A stretch of 64,000 nucleotides of DNA, from positions 1 to 64,000 of the forward strand of contig JAKFFO010000119.1 in assembly GCA_036675035.1 (NCBI GenBank), in the 5' to 3' direction. Of the stretch, positions 33,278 through 41,710 are shown piece by piece (positions within the stretch are counted from its first letter, which is position 1; each line of letters begins with the position of its first letter). The stretch comes from MESE01 sp036675035. Lineage in GTDB: Bacteria; Pseudomonadota; Gammaproteobacteria; Burkholderiales; Burkholderiaceae_D. The notes below the pieces were generated by a model. That model had not been told where the DNA came from. It ran no database searches and saw only the letters and a program-made list of their open reading frames with translations. The translations under genes and the position numbers were made by a program.

Positions 33278-34156
33278 ATGGCAACTTTCAATCGTCGCAA
33301 ATCAAAAAAAGCAAATGTGACGCAGTTCCCTAAAATTCCCCGGCCTTACAAGCATAGTCTTCGCCGCCCGCAATTGGAGGATGGGGAACCGGCTCAACCG
33401 TCGTTGCGCAGGCGAAGCATCTACTTGTTGCCGAACGCGTTTACGACGGCAGGATTGTTCTGCGGCTTCTACGCCGTCGTGATGGCGATGAATTTGAAAT
33501 TCGACTATGCATCGATCGCGATATTTGCGGCGATGGTACTGGATGCGATCGACGGACGCGTGGCACGATTGACGAATACCCAAAGCGAATTCGGCGCACA
33601 ATATGATAGCTTGGCAGACATGGTGTCCTTTGGGGCTGCGCCGGCATTAATTGTCTATGAATGGTCACTGCGCGGTTTTGGCAAGTGGGGCTGGCTTGCG
33701 GCTTTCGTTTATTGTGCTGGCGCTGCGCTGCGTCTGGCGCGCTTCAATACCAACATCACGGTAGTCGACAAACGTTATTTTCAGGGCTTGCCGAGTCCGG
33801 CGGCGGCGGCACTGGTTGCCGGCTTCATCTGGCTCATGGATGACTTGGGCTTCGCCGGGACCGATCTCACGCTGGCAGCCTGGGTCATCACTCTGTATGC
33901 AGGATTGACCATGGTGACCAATGTACCGTTTTACAGTTTCAAGGACGTGAATTTTCGCAAGTCGGTTCCCTTCATTGCGATTTTTCTGATTGTTCTCGTG
34001 TTTGTCGCTGTTTCTAGTGACCCGCCCAAAGTGCTGTTCGGTTTGTTCGTACTGTATGGATTATCGGGCTATGGCGTATATTTCTGGCGCTTGTTCAAGG
34101 GAAAACCAGTCAGCATCATCCAGACGGAGAGAGAGCAGTCGGAAGAAAAGGAATGA
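33278..34156 (+). CDS. pssA: CDP-diacylglycerol-serine O-phosphatidyltransferase
   Basis: This 292-residue membrane enzyme makes phosphatidylserine, the precursor of phosphatidylethanolamine. The CDP-alcohol phosphotransferase motif is complete (DAIDGRVARLTNTQSEFG followed by AQYDSLADM, giving DG-AR-G-D-D). It has about six to eight hydrophobic helices and an N-terminal basic extension of some 45 residues before the first helix. It is the type II (integral membrane) enzyme, not the peripheral E. coli form. No phosphatidylserine decarboxylase gene is adjacent. Confidence 0.92.
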   Translation: MATFNRRKSKKANVTQFPKIPRPYKHSLRRPQLEDGEPAQPSLRRRSIYLLPNAFTTAGLFCGFYAVVMAMNLKFDYASIAIFAAMVLDAIDGRVARLTNTQSEFGAQYDSLADMVSFGAAPALIVYEWSLRGFGKWGWLAAFVYCAGAALRLARFNTNITVVDKRYFQGLPSPAAAALVAGFIWLMDDLGFAGTDLTLAAWVITLYAGLTMVTNVPFYSFKDVNFRKSVPFIAIFLIVLVFVAVSSDPPKVLFGLFVLYGLSGYGVYFWRLFKGKPVSIIQTEREQSEEKE

Positions 34157-34313
34157 AGTACAACCCCGCGGGTAAAAGTCGAACGAAGAATGCATGCATC
34201 GTCGGGGCGGAAAAGAACTATCCGGAAATTGGACAGTACCATTGCAGCCAGTCTCTGCTGGGCGCTTTTCCTGTGCATAAAACCGTCGAGAATCCATATG
34301 GCTTATCAAAAAG

Positions 34314-34342
34314 TTGCGCTTTTTCAGGAATCCGCTTATAGT
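34314..34342 (+). promoter_or_regulatory. candidate leuA leader promoter
   Basis: TTGCGC (34314-34319), a 17-base spacer and TATAGT (34337-34342) form a fair sigma-70 promoter. The expected start is near 34349, the first base of the leader-peptide ATG, which would make that ORF leaderless. Confidence 0.45.
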
Positions 34343-34348
34343 TTTCGC

Positions 34349-34435
34349 ATGTCACGCGAAATTCAATTCTCTTTTTCCGCTTTGCCAGGCAGCCTGCTTC
34401 CAGGTCTGCTGCTACCGTATTTCCTGCTGCGCTAA
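34349..34435 (+). CDS. leucine-rich leader peptide of leuA
   Basis: A 28-codon ORF in the 396-base gap before leuA contains eight leucines: at 12, 16, 17, 20, 21, 22, 26 and 27. They fall in clusters (SLLPGLLLP, then FLLR and stop). A small hairpin lies inside the Leu codons, with GCAGCCTG (34389-34396) pairing with CAGG-T-CTGC (34401-34409). Such peptides let ribosomes measure charged tRNA-Leu and control leucine genes. I see no classical terminator with a T-run before leuA, so the mechanism, if real, is unclear. The same frame is open further upstream to 34190. Confidence 0.5.
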   Translation: MSREIQFSFSALPGSLLPGLLLPYFLLR

Positions 34436-34552
34436 CGCGCACATTCCCATACCCCCACAATCTGTGCAGTCTCGTGCTCATGCTGAAATTGGCAAGGGCA
34501 GGCGAAAAACCATTCAACGTCGTAATTCCAGAAATTTCCTAAGGAGCAAAGC

Positions 34553-36103
34553 ATGGCCGCTAATTCATCAAACAAGTTGATCATATTCGACACTACGTTA
34601 CGGGATGGCGAACAATCCCCGGGCGCGTCGATGACCAAGGATGAAAAAATCCGCATCGCAAAACAGCTGGAGCGGCTCAAGGTGGATGTGATCGAAGCCG
34701 GTTTTGCTGCGTCATCCCAAGGGGACTTCGAGTCGATCAAGGCAATCGCCGGCCTGATCAAGGATTCGACGGTTTGTTCGCTGTCACGCGCCAACGATCG
34801 CGATATTTCTCGTGCAGCCGAAGCGCTTGCCCCGGCGGCCAGAAAGCGGATTCATACTTTCATTGCGACGTCGCCTTTGCACATGGAAAAGAAATTGCGC
34901 ATGACTCCGGATCAGGTGTTTGAGCAAGCAAAGTTGGCGGTGCGCTTTGCGCGCCAGTTCACCGACGACGTGGAATTCAGCCCGGAAGACGGCAGCAGGT
35001 CTGACATGGATTTCCTGTGCCGTGTGATCGAAGCGGTGATCGCGGAAGGCGCCAGCACGATTAATTTTGCTGACACGGTTGGATATGGAGTCCCTGGACT
35101 GTATGGCAACATGATCAAGACGCTGCGGGAGCGTGTGCCCAACTCCGATAAGGCAGTCTGGTCGGTGCATTGTCACAACGATCTTGGCATGGCAGTCGCG
35201 AACTCACTTGCCGGCGTAATGATCGGCGGTGCGCGCCAGGTCGAATGCACGATCAATGGATTGGGTGAACGTGCCGGGAATACCGCATTGGAAGAAATCG
35301 TAATGGCGGTGCGCACCCGCAAAGATCATTTCAATCTTGAAGTGGCGATTGATTCCACCCAGATTGTACCAACCTCGAAACTGGTGTCGCAGATCACCGG
35401 ATTTGCGGTGCAGCCTAACAAGGCCGTGGTCGGTGCCAACGCTTTTGCTCATGCATCTGGAATTCATCAGGACGGTATTTTAAAAGCACGCGATACCTAC
35501 GAAATCATGCGCGCGGAGGATGTGGGCTGGGCGGCAAATAAAATCGTTCTGGGTAAATTGTCCGGTAGAAATGCATTCAAGCAGCGCCTGGAAGAGCTCG
35601 GCATAGAGCTTGACTCGGAGACCGAGGTCAACGCGGCGTTTACGCGGTTCAAGGAGCTCGCAGACCGTAAGTCGGAAATTTTTGATGAAGACATCATGGC
35701 GTTGGTTTCGGATGAGCAGCAGTCGCACGATAATGAACACTATCGTTTTGTTTCCTTGTCCCAGCACTCGGAAACCGGAGAGAAACCGTCTGCAAGAGTC
35801 GTCTTTTCAATTGATGGCAAGGAAACGGCTTGCGAAGGTGAAGGCAACGGCCCGGTGGACGCCATTGTCAATGCGATCGAATCGAGGACGGCAAGTGGCG
35901 CGGAGCTGCTGCTGTTTTCGGTTAACGCGATCACTACCGGCACGCAATCGCAAGGCGAAGTAACGATGCGCTTGTCGAAGGCGGGCCGCATCGTCAATGG
36001 CGTAGGCGCCGATCTCGACATCGTCGTCGCGTCTGCGAAGGCATACCTGTCGGCCCTGAACAAGCTGCATTCAAAATCGGAGAAGCTCAATCCACAGCTA
36101 TAG
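34553..36103 (+). CDS. leuA: 2-isopropylmalate synthase
   Basis: This 516-residue enzyme joins acetyl-CoA and 2-oxoisovalerate in the first leucine-specific step. The N-terminal catalytic TIM barrel shows DTTLRDGEQSPGASM and the metal motif HCHND near residue 205. GLGERAGNTALEE and HASGIHQDGILK are also typical. The C-terminal regulatory domain (about 390-510) is the leucine-sensing part, with the family end motif VNGVGADLDIVVASAKAYL. AAGGAG lies six bases before the ATG. Its substrate comes from the ilv genes upstream. Confidence 0.96.
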   Translation: MAANSSNKLIIFDTTLRDGEQSPGASMTKDEKIRIAKQLERLKVDVIEAGFAASSQGDFESIKAIAGLIKDSTVCSLSRANDRDISRAAEALAPAARKRIHTFIATSPLHMEKKLRMTPDQVFEQAKLAVRFARQFTDDVEFSPEDGSRSDMDFLCRVIEAVIAEGASTINFADTVGYGVPGLYGNMIKTLRERVPNSDKAVWSVHCHNDLGMAVANSLAGVMIGGARQVECTINGLGERAGNTALEEIVMAVRTRKDHFNLEVAIDSTQIVPTSKLVSQITGFAVQPNKAVVGANAFAHASGIHQDGILKARDTYEIMRAEDVGWAANKIVLGKLSGRNAFKQRLEELGIELDSETEVNAAFTRFKELADRKSEIFDEDIMALVSDEQQSHDNEHYRFVSLSQHSETGEKPSARVVFSIDGKETACEGEGNGPVDAIVNAIESRTASGAELLLFSVNAITTGTQSQGEVTMRLSKAGRIVNGVGADLDIVVASAKAYLSALNKLHSKSEKLNPQL

Positions 36104-36143
36104 GAAGAGCTTTTTGGGTGTCGCACGGGCTGCCTTGAATGCG

Positions 36144-36659
36144 TTATAAACGCATCAACCCACCCGGCCAGCGCGAGTCTGGATCGTATCGACGGTCCGG
36201 GCCGCCTTGCATTCTTTCAACGATTCCGCGCTTGTCGAAATGGACGTGCATGACCGAATTCCACACATTGGCTTCCTTGTAGGGATAAGACCATACTTCC
36301 AATTCTGAAAGTGAAAGATAAGTCGTATCGCTGGGTGCGCCTATCGCCTTAAGCACATCATCCTTGGTCGCTTGGCCCACTTTGAGGCTGGCAAATTTTT
36401 CAAGCGTGAGAACTTGCTCATAAGATACCAGTCTTCCATCGCGACCGATCCGCGCCATATGGGTTTGCTGGCCCCACGGTCCGGTCATGTATTCGAGCAA
36501 GTGTTCTTCGCCATCCTGATACCTGTGGGTTGGAGCTCCCAATTTTGATATGACCGCAGATTCCGTTTCGCCAGGCATGACCGATTGACCGCCCAGACTT
36601 GCGCAGGCGCCCATGAACAAGACGATTGCTGCCAATGAAATATAGCGAAGGAGTTTCAT
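36144..36659 (-). CDS. OmlA/BamE-like outer-membrane lipoprotein
   Basis: This 171-residue lipoprotein has signal MKLLRYISLAAIVLFMGAC with the lipobox at its Cys and a mature Ala-Ser start. Two SmpA/OmlA-like halves follow (MPGETESAVISKLGAPTHRY and LKVGQATKDDVLKAIGAPS), each like the BamE fold. The duplicated pattern suggests a tandem BamE-like protein rather than BamE itself. The ATG at 36659 is preferred to 36710 because it gives the signal directly. It is convergent with leuA and divergent from rpsO. Confidence 0.75.
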   Translation of the reverse strand: MKLLRYISLAAIVLFMGACASLGGQSVMPGETESAVISKLGAPTHRYQDGEEHLLEYMTGPWGQQTHMARIGRDGRLVSYEQVLTLEKFASLKVGQATKDDVLKAIGAPSDTTYLSLSELEVWSYPYKEANVWNSVMHVHFDKRGIVERMQGGPDRRYDPDSRWPGGLMRL

Positions 36660-36698
36660 AGGATCATCCGAAAGAATATTAAAAATCAAGCTAAGTGT

Positions 36699-36727
36699 TT
36701 GAATCGTCATGGGAAGTCCGCTATACT
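36699..36727 (+). promoter_or_regulatory. rpsO promoter
   Basis: TTGAAT (36699-36704), a 17-base spacer and TATACT (36722-36727) match sigma-70 at four and five of six bases. A start near 36734 would give an 84-base leader for rpsO. Confidence 0.65.
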
Positions 36728-36733
36728 GCCGGT

Positions 36734-36757
36734 CTGGTCGATTTGACCGGTTTTTTT
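36734..36757 (+). promoter_or_regulatory. 5' hairpin with T-run at the rpsO transcript start
   Basis: CTGGTC (36734-36739) pairs with GACCGG (36745-36750) around a five-base loop, followed by seven T. An alternative left arm, CCGGTC (36729-36734), pairs perfectly with the same right arm. It looks like a terminator but begins at the predicted first transcribed base. Confidence 0.5.
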
Positions 36758-36817
36758 AATCGTTTGTTCACGGTGGATGGGGTTACGACTCTGTGCACCG
36801 CATGTGAAAGGTAAGTC

Positions 36818-37087
36818 ATGTCAGTAGAGAAGAGCAGTAAAGCCGCGATTATCGCGGATAACGCACGTGGTCAAAACGATACCGGATCTCCGGAAGTACA
36901 AGTTGCATTGCTGACCGCCCGTATCAATGAACTGAATGGCCATTTCAAGGCTCACGCTAAGGATCACCACTCCCGCCGCGGCTTGATCATGATGGTCAAT
37001 CGTCGTAAAAGCCTGCTTTCGTATCTTAAGGGCAAAGACGCAACTCGTTACCGCGCCCTGATTGAAAAACTCGGTCTGCGTAAATAA
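36818..37087 (+). CDS. rpsO: 30S ribosomal protein S15
   Basis: This 89-residue protein is of standard length for S15, with NDTGSPEVQVALLTARINEL, the HAKDHHSRRGLI rRNA-binding stretch and the C-terminal GLRK. It binds the central domain of 16S rRNA early in 30S assembly. In many bacteria S15 represses its own translation through the mRNA leader. AAAGGTAAGTC precedes the ATG. It has its own promoter and is followed by a strong terminator before pnp, the classic rpsO-pnp pair. Confidence 0.97.
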   Translation: MSVEKSSKAAIIADNARGQNDTGSPEVQVALLTARINELNGHFKAHAKDHHSRRGLIMMVNRRKSLLSYLKGKDATRYRALIEKLGLRK

Positions 37088-37122
37088 TCTCGTTGCGATA
37101 TCCTGTCTGGGTTTTATAGCGG

Positions 37123-37165
37123 AATGCCTGCGTCAGCGTGCTGATGCGGGCATTTTGTCTTTTTG
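37123..37165 (+). terminator. rpsO-pnp intergenic terminator
   Basis: A 14-bp stem with two G-T wobbles, AATGCCTGCGTCAG (37123-37136) with CTGATGCGGGCATT (37141-37154), closes a CGTG loop. A T-rich tail with TTTTT near 37161-37165 follows. It separates rpsO from pnp and may also be an RNase III or RNase E target, as in the E. coli arrangement. Confidence 0.85.
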
Positions 37166-37296
37166 TGGTTTGCAATTTGAACGCATGACTTGTCATTGTC
37201 ATGCAATAAGGCTGTACATCATTCACTTGGTGCCGCCTGTGGTGAGGTGAACGACAGCGCCTGAAAATCTGTCGGCAAAAATAGAAAGGAAACACC

Positions 37297-39432
37297 ATGT
37301 TTAATAAAGTTACCAAGACCTTCCAGTACGGCCAGCACCAAGTTACCCTTGAAACCGGTGAAATCGCCCGTCAGGCGTCTGGCGCCGTACTGGTGTCGAT
37401 CGAAGATACCGTTGTGCTCGCGACCGTCGTGGCACGCAAGGATGCCAAACCGGGCCAGGATTTTTTCCCGCTGACCGTCGATTATGTTGAAAAGACCTAT
37501 GCTGCCGGCCGTATTCCGGGCGGCTTTTTCAAGCGCGAAGGCCGTCCGTCCGAAAAAGAAACGCTGACTTCGCGCCTGATCGATCGACCGATCCGCCCGT
37601 TGTTTCCGGAGGGTTACCTGAATGAAGTTCAGGTCATCATTCACGTACTGTCGGTGAATCCTGAAATCGATCCGGACATTGCTGCGATGATCGGCGCATC
37701 CGCCGCTCTGAGCGTTGCAGGCATTCCGTTCAACGGTCCGGTCGGCGCTGCACGTGTCGGTTATATCGACGGACAGTACGTTCTCAACCCGACCGTGTCG
37801 CAATTGGCCACATCGAGCCTGGACCTGGTGGTTGCCGGCACCGAGATCGCCGTGCTGATGGTCGAATCCGAAGCCAAGCAATTGTCTGAAGAAATCATGC
37901 TTGGCGCAGTGGTATTCGGGCACGAGCAAATGAAAGCCGTGATCAACGCGATTCACGATCTGGTTCGTGACGGCGGCAAGCCTGAAGTCGAATGGAATCC
38001 GGCGCCGAAGAACGACGCGCTGATTGCACGGGTTACCCATTTTGCAGAAGCGAAATTGCGCGAAGCCTATCAGACCAAAGACAAGCAGGCACGTACCGCC
38101 AAGCTCAAGGATGCGGTTGCGGAAGTCAATGCCGCGCTTGCTGCGGAAGCGGCTTCGAACGGTGGCGCAACGCCGGATTCTTCAGAGGTGGGCAATATCC
38201 TGTTCGACCTGGAAGCCAGAATCGTTCGTTCACAGATCCTCGACGGTGAGCCGCGTATTGATGGTCGCGATACGCGCACCGTGCGTCCGATCTCGATTCG
38301 TACCGGTGTTCTTCCTCGCACGCATGGTTCCGCACTGTTCACCCGGGGTGAAACCCAGGCGCTGGTAGTGGCTACTTTGGGCACCGCTCGCGACGAGCAG
38401 AAAATCGATGCATTGATGGGCGAGTACAGCGATCGCTTCATGCTTCACTACAACATGCCTCCATTCGCTACCGGCGAGACAGGGCGCGTCGGTACGCCGA
38501 AGCGTCGTGAAATCGGTCATGGACGCCTGGCCAAGCGGGCGCTGGTTGCGGCTTTGCCGGCACCGGAAGATTTCAGCTACTCGGTCCGCCTGGTATCCGA
38601 GATTACCGAATCCAATGGCTCGTCGTCGATGGCGTCCGTTTGCGGCGGTTGCCTGGCGTTGATGGATGCAGGCGTGCCGATGCAGGCACACGTCGCCGGT
38701 ATCGCAATGGGCCTGATCAAGGATGGCAGCAAGTTCGCGGTATTGAGCGACATTCTTGGTGACGAAGATCATTTGGGCGACATGGATTTCAAGGTGGCCG
38801 GCACTGCAAACGGCATCACTGCGCTGCAGATGGATATCAAGATCCAGGGCATTACCAAGGAAATCATGCAAGTCGCGTTGGCGCAAGCCAAAGAGGGGCG
38901 CATGCACATTCTTGGAAAAATGCAGGAAGCGGTTCCGCATGGCCGGACCGAGCTTTCCAATTTCGCTCCGCGCTTGCTAACGATCAAGATCAATCCGGAA
39001 AAAATTCGTGACGTGATCGGAAAGGGTGGCGCAGTGATTCGTGCCCTCACCGAAGAAACCGGCACTCAGATCGATATCAGTGACGAAGGTGTGGTCACAA
39101 TCGCGTCGGTGGACGCCGCCGCGGGTCAGGAAGCAAAACGCCGCATTGAAGAGTTGACCGCATCGGTTGAAGTTGGAAAAGTTTATGATGGCGTGGTGCT
39201 CAAGCTGCTCGACTTCGGAGCGATTGTTCAAGTGATACCGGGCAAGGACGGATTGCTGCATATCAGCCAGATTGCCAACGAGCGCGTCAATGCAGTTGCC
39301 GATTATCTGAAGGAAGGGCAGCAAGTACGTGTCAAGGTCCTGGAAACCGACGATCGTGGCCGTCTCAAGCTTTCAATGAAAGCGGCGGTTGCTGATTCGG
39401 GTGCCGAGTCAGTGCAGGAAGTACAGCAATAA
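37297..39432 (+). CDS. pnp: polyribonucleotide nucleotidyltransferase (PNPase)
   Basis: This 711-residue 3'-to-5' phosphorolytic exoribonuclease is a component of the RNA degradosome. It has two RNase PH-like domains (about 10-220 and 320-540; the second contains FATGETGRVGTPKRREIGHG), a linking helical domain, and then a KH domain (about 555-615, VIGKGGAVIRALTEETG). A C-terminal S1 domain follows (about 622-690, GKVYDGVVLKLLDFGAIVQV). The length is normal. AGAAAGGAAACACC lies before the ATG. Confidence 0.97.
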   Translation: MFNKVTKTFQYGQHQVTLETGEIARQASGAVLVSIEDTVVLATVVARKDAKPGQDFFPLTVDYVEKTYAAGRIPGGFFKREGRPSEKETLTSRLIDRPIRPLFPEGYLNEVQVIIHVLSVNPEIDPDIAAMIGASAALSVAGIPFNGPVGAARVGYIDGQYVLNPTVSQLATSSLDLVVAGTEIAVLMVESEAKQLSEEIMLGAVVFGHEQMKAVINAIHDLVRDGGKPEVEWNPAPKNDALIARVTHFAEAKLREAYQTKDKQARTAKLKDAVAEVNAALAAEAASNGGATPDSSEVGNILFDLEARIVRSQILDGEPRIDGRDTRTVRPISIRTGVLPRTHGSALFTRGETQALVVATLGTARDEQKIDALMGEYSDRFMLHYNMPPFATGETGRVGTPKRREIGHGRLAKRALVAALPAPEDFSYSVRLVSEITESNGSSSMASVCGGCLALMDAGVPMQAHVAGIAMGLIKDGSKFAVLSDILGDEDHLGDMDFKVAGTANGITALQMDIKIQGITKEIMQVALAQAKEGRMHILGKMQEAVPHGRTELSNFAPRLLTIKINPEKIRDVIGKGGAVIRALTEETGTQIDISDEGVVTIASVDAAAGQEAKRRIEELTASVEVGKVYDGVVLKLLDFGAIVQVIPGKDGLLHISQIANERVNAVADYLKEGQQVRVKVLETDDRGRLKLSMKAAVADSGAESVQEVQQ

Positions 39433-39469
39433 AATTGAGCCGGATCGTTTCGCGCTCGCGATAAAGAAG

Positions 39470-39502
39470 AGCCGCCTGAGGTATTTGCCCAGGCGGCTTT
39501 TT
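39470..39502 (+). terminator. pnp terminator
   Basis: A perfect 9-bp stem, AGCCGCCTG (39470-39478) with CAGGCGGCT (39490-39498), is followed by T to 39502. It lies 38 bases after the pnp stop. Confidence 0.9.
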
Positions 39503-39643
39503 CATGCGGCGGCGGGACGAACCTTCGGTTGCCGATCATTGAAGGCAGGAGTTCAAGGTGCAACTGGTGAAAGTTCCTGATCCGGCGACGAAACTTTTTC
39601 GCCGGCTCCCATACAATGATTCACTTTTCAAGAGAGGCTCATC

Positions 39644-40624
39644 ATGCGTGCAATTGAAATTACACAGCCCGGCGCTCCAGATGTATTGAAAGTCTGTGAG
39701 CGCCCGATGCCGGTACCCAAGGCCGGAGAGATATTAATCAAGGTTCATGCTGCTGGAATCAACCGTCCCGACTTGCTGCAGCGGACTGGCAATTATCCGG
39801 TACCGCCTGGTGCATCCGATCTGCCCGGACTGGAGATAGCGGGCGAAGTCGTTGATGGCGAGTGTACGGGGCGTTCTTTTAAAAAGGGTGATCTGGTTTG
39901 CGCATTGGTTCAGGGCGGCGGATATGCCGAATACTGCACGGCCCCGGTTGAACAGGTTTTACCGGTTCCGAAAGGATTGAGTGCAATCGAGGCAGCCTCG
40001 CTGCCGGAGACATTTTTCACGGTGTGGAGCAATGTATTTGATCGGGCCAGATTATCCGGCTCCGAGACCTTGCTGGTACAGGGCGGGACGTCAGGTATTG
40101 GCGTGACGGCGATCCAGTTGGCCGTGGCGCTCGGGCATCGGGTATTCGCAACAGCCGGATCGGACGAAAAGTGCCGGGCTTGCGAGGAGCTGGGCGCAGA
40201 ACGCGGAATCAACTATCGTTCCGAAGATTTTGTCGAAGTCGTAAAATCGGCAACCGGCGGTAAAGGCGTCGATGTCATCCTCGACATGGTCGGTGGCGAT
40301 TACTTGCAACGCGAAATTAATTGCCTGGCGGACGACGGGCGCCTGGTGCTTATCGCGCTGCTGGGCGGGGCCAAGGCGACGGTCGATCTGGCTCAGATAC
40401 TGCGGCGTCGTTTGACGGTAACCGGATCGACATTGCGCCCGCGCCCCGTGGCGTTCAAGGCGGCGATTGCAGCGAATTTGCAGAAGCAGGTATGGCCTTT
40501 GCTGGAATCCGGAAAAATCAAACCGGTTATTTACAAAGTTTTTCCGATCGAGCAAGCGGCAGCGGCGCATGCATTGATGGAAACAAGTATGCATACCGGC
40601 AAGATCATGCTGAGAGTGGACTGA
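39644..40624 (+). CDS. NAD(P)H-quinone oxidoreductase, PIG3/zeta-crystallin type
   Basis: This 326-residue zinc-free medium-chain dehydrogenase has an N-terminal GroES-like fold (AGEILIKVHAAGINRPDLLQR, PGLEIAGEV) and an NADPH-binding Rossmann fold with LVQGGTSGIGVTAIQLA, plus the quinone-oxidoreductase stretch GGKGVDVILDMVGGDY. It probably reduces quinones or enals with NADPH. A palindrome, CCGGCGA (39582-39588) with TCGCCGG (39599-39605), and a TACAAT box at 39612 lie upstream and may be its control region. GAGAGG precedes the ATG. Confidence 0.87.
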   Translation: MRAIEITQPGAPDVLKVCERPMPVPKAGEILIKVHAAGINRPDLLQRTGNYPVPPGASDLPGLEIAGEVVDGECTGRSFKKGDLVCALVQGGGYAEYCTAPVEQVLPVPKGLSAIEAASLPETFFTVWSNVFDRARLSGSETLLVQGGTSGIGVTAIQLAVALGHRVFATAGSDEKCRACEELGAERGINYRSEDFVEVVKSATGGKGVDVILDMVGGDYLQREINCLADDGRLVLIALLGGAKATVDLAQILRRRLTVTGSTLRPRPVAFKAAIAANLQKQVWPLLESGKIKPVIYKVFPIEQAAAAHALMETSMHTGKIMLRVD

Positions 40625-40747
40625 GCGCTCCCATTCCTGGCTGAGAAACTGACCAGTTGCATGCGGAGAGAATGCAGTAGCAGCGGGATGAGGGGCCTCC
40701 AAAGTGGAAATGTTTTCGTCAGGCGCCAGTACAATGCAACTGGCGGT

Positions 40748-40777
40748 TTGACCATGCTGGCTGGGGCGCGCTAAAAT
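40748..40777 (+). promoter_or_regulatory. tpiA promoter
   Basis: TTGACC (40748-40753), an 18-base spacer and TAAAAT (40772-40777) match five of six at both boxes. The predicted start near 40784 is about 22 bases before the tpiA ATG. Confidence 0.6.
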
Positions 40778-40805
40778 ACCGGGTTGTTGAAAATTCTGGA
40801 TTCTT

Positions 40806-41552
40806 ATGCGTCGTAAGCTAATCGCCGGTAATTGGAAAATGAATGCGAGCGTCGCGGTCAGCGCCGCTCTGCTCACCGGTATCAAATCCGGATTGAAACT
40901 GCCTGCATGTGATGTGGTGGTATGCGTGCCCGCACCTTATTTTGCACAGTGCCGGTCTGAATTGGCCGGTAGTCCCATTGCATGGGGCGGACAGGATATG
41001 TCCGAACACGAAGCTGGAGCGTATACCGGTGAAGTATCGGCTGCGATGCTTCTGGATTTCGAATGCCGGTACGTGATTCTCGGCCATTCCGAGCGCCGCT
41101 CCTACCATGCCGAAAATAATGAGCTGGTTGCAAAAAAAACGTTGCGCGCTCTGAAGTCCGGTTTGACTCCAATCGTATGCGTGGGCGAGACTTTAGGCGA
41201 GCGAGAAGCAGGGCATACCGACAAGATCGTGGGACAGCAAATTGATACTGTGCTTGCGGCCATCGATTCGAATGATGTGGCAAATCTCGTGATCGCCTAT
41301 GAACCGGTGTGGGCGATCGGCACGGGGAAGACTGCGACGCCGCAAATGGCGCAAGATGTGCACGCAATGCTGCGCGCAAAAATCGCGAAGAAAAACGCTG
41401 CAGCGGCGTCACAGGTCAGGATACTGTACGGCGGAAGCATGAAGCCCGAGAACGCAAAAGAACTGCTGTCGATGCCCGATATTGATGGGGGCCTGATTGG
41501 CGGTGCTGCATTGAAGGCATCAGATTTTCTTGCGATCATCCAAGCCGCGTGA
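40806..41552 (+). CDS. tpiA: triosephosphate isomerase
   Basis: This 248-residue glycolytic enzyme interconverts dihydroxyacetone phosphate and glyceraldehyde 3-phosphate. The N-terminal GNWKMN carries catalytic Lys, YVILGHSERR the catalytic His, AYEPVWAIGTGKTA the catalytic Glu and flexible loop, and YGGSMKPEN the phosphate-binding loop. The length is standard. The placement before secG and the nuo operon is the common beta-proteobacterial order. Confidence 0.97.
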   Translation: MRRKLIAGNWKMNASVAVSAALLTGIKSGLKLPACDVVVCVPAPYFAQCRSELAGSPIAWGGQDMSEHEAGAYTGEVSAAMLLDFECRYVILGHSERRSYHAENNELVAKKTLRALKSGLTPIVCVGETLGEREAGHTDKIVGQQIDTVLAAIDSNDVANLVIAYEPVWAIGTGKTATPQMAQDVHAMLRAKIAKKNAAAASQVRILYGGSMKPENAKELLSMPDIDGGLIGGAALKASDFLAIIQAA

Positions 41553-41609
41553 GTAGCAATTATCGAAGTATTGAGCATTCCATTGTGGATGACAGCCAGA
41601 ACGCTCAAT

Positions 41610-41678
41610 CCCGCACCCCCGACCCTTTCCCCAAGGGAGAGGGTGAGAACAGCCGTAATTCGCCACAGCGAATTACGG
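41610..41678 (+). repeat. dispersed palindromic element plus 10-bp hairpin, copy 1
   Basis: CCCTTTCCC (41623-41631) faces GGGAGAGGG (41635-41643) and is preceded by CACCCCCGA. A perfect hairpin follows directly: CCGTAATTCG (41653-41662), a six-base loop, and CGAATTACGG (41669-41678). The first part resembles the C-rich and G-rich intergenic repeats common in proteobacteria; a second copy lies before nuoG. It lies between tpiA and secG. Confidence 0.6.
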
Positions 41679-41710
41679 GAGATCAATAACCCAACACTGG
41701 AATTTATTAA

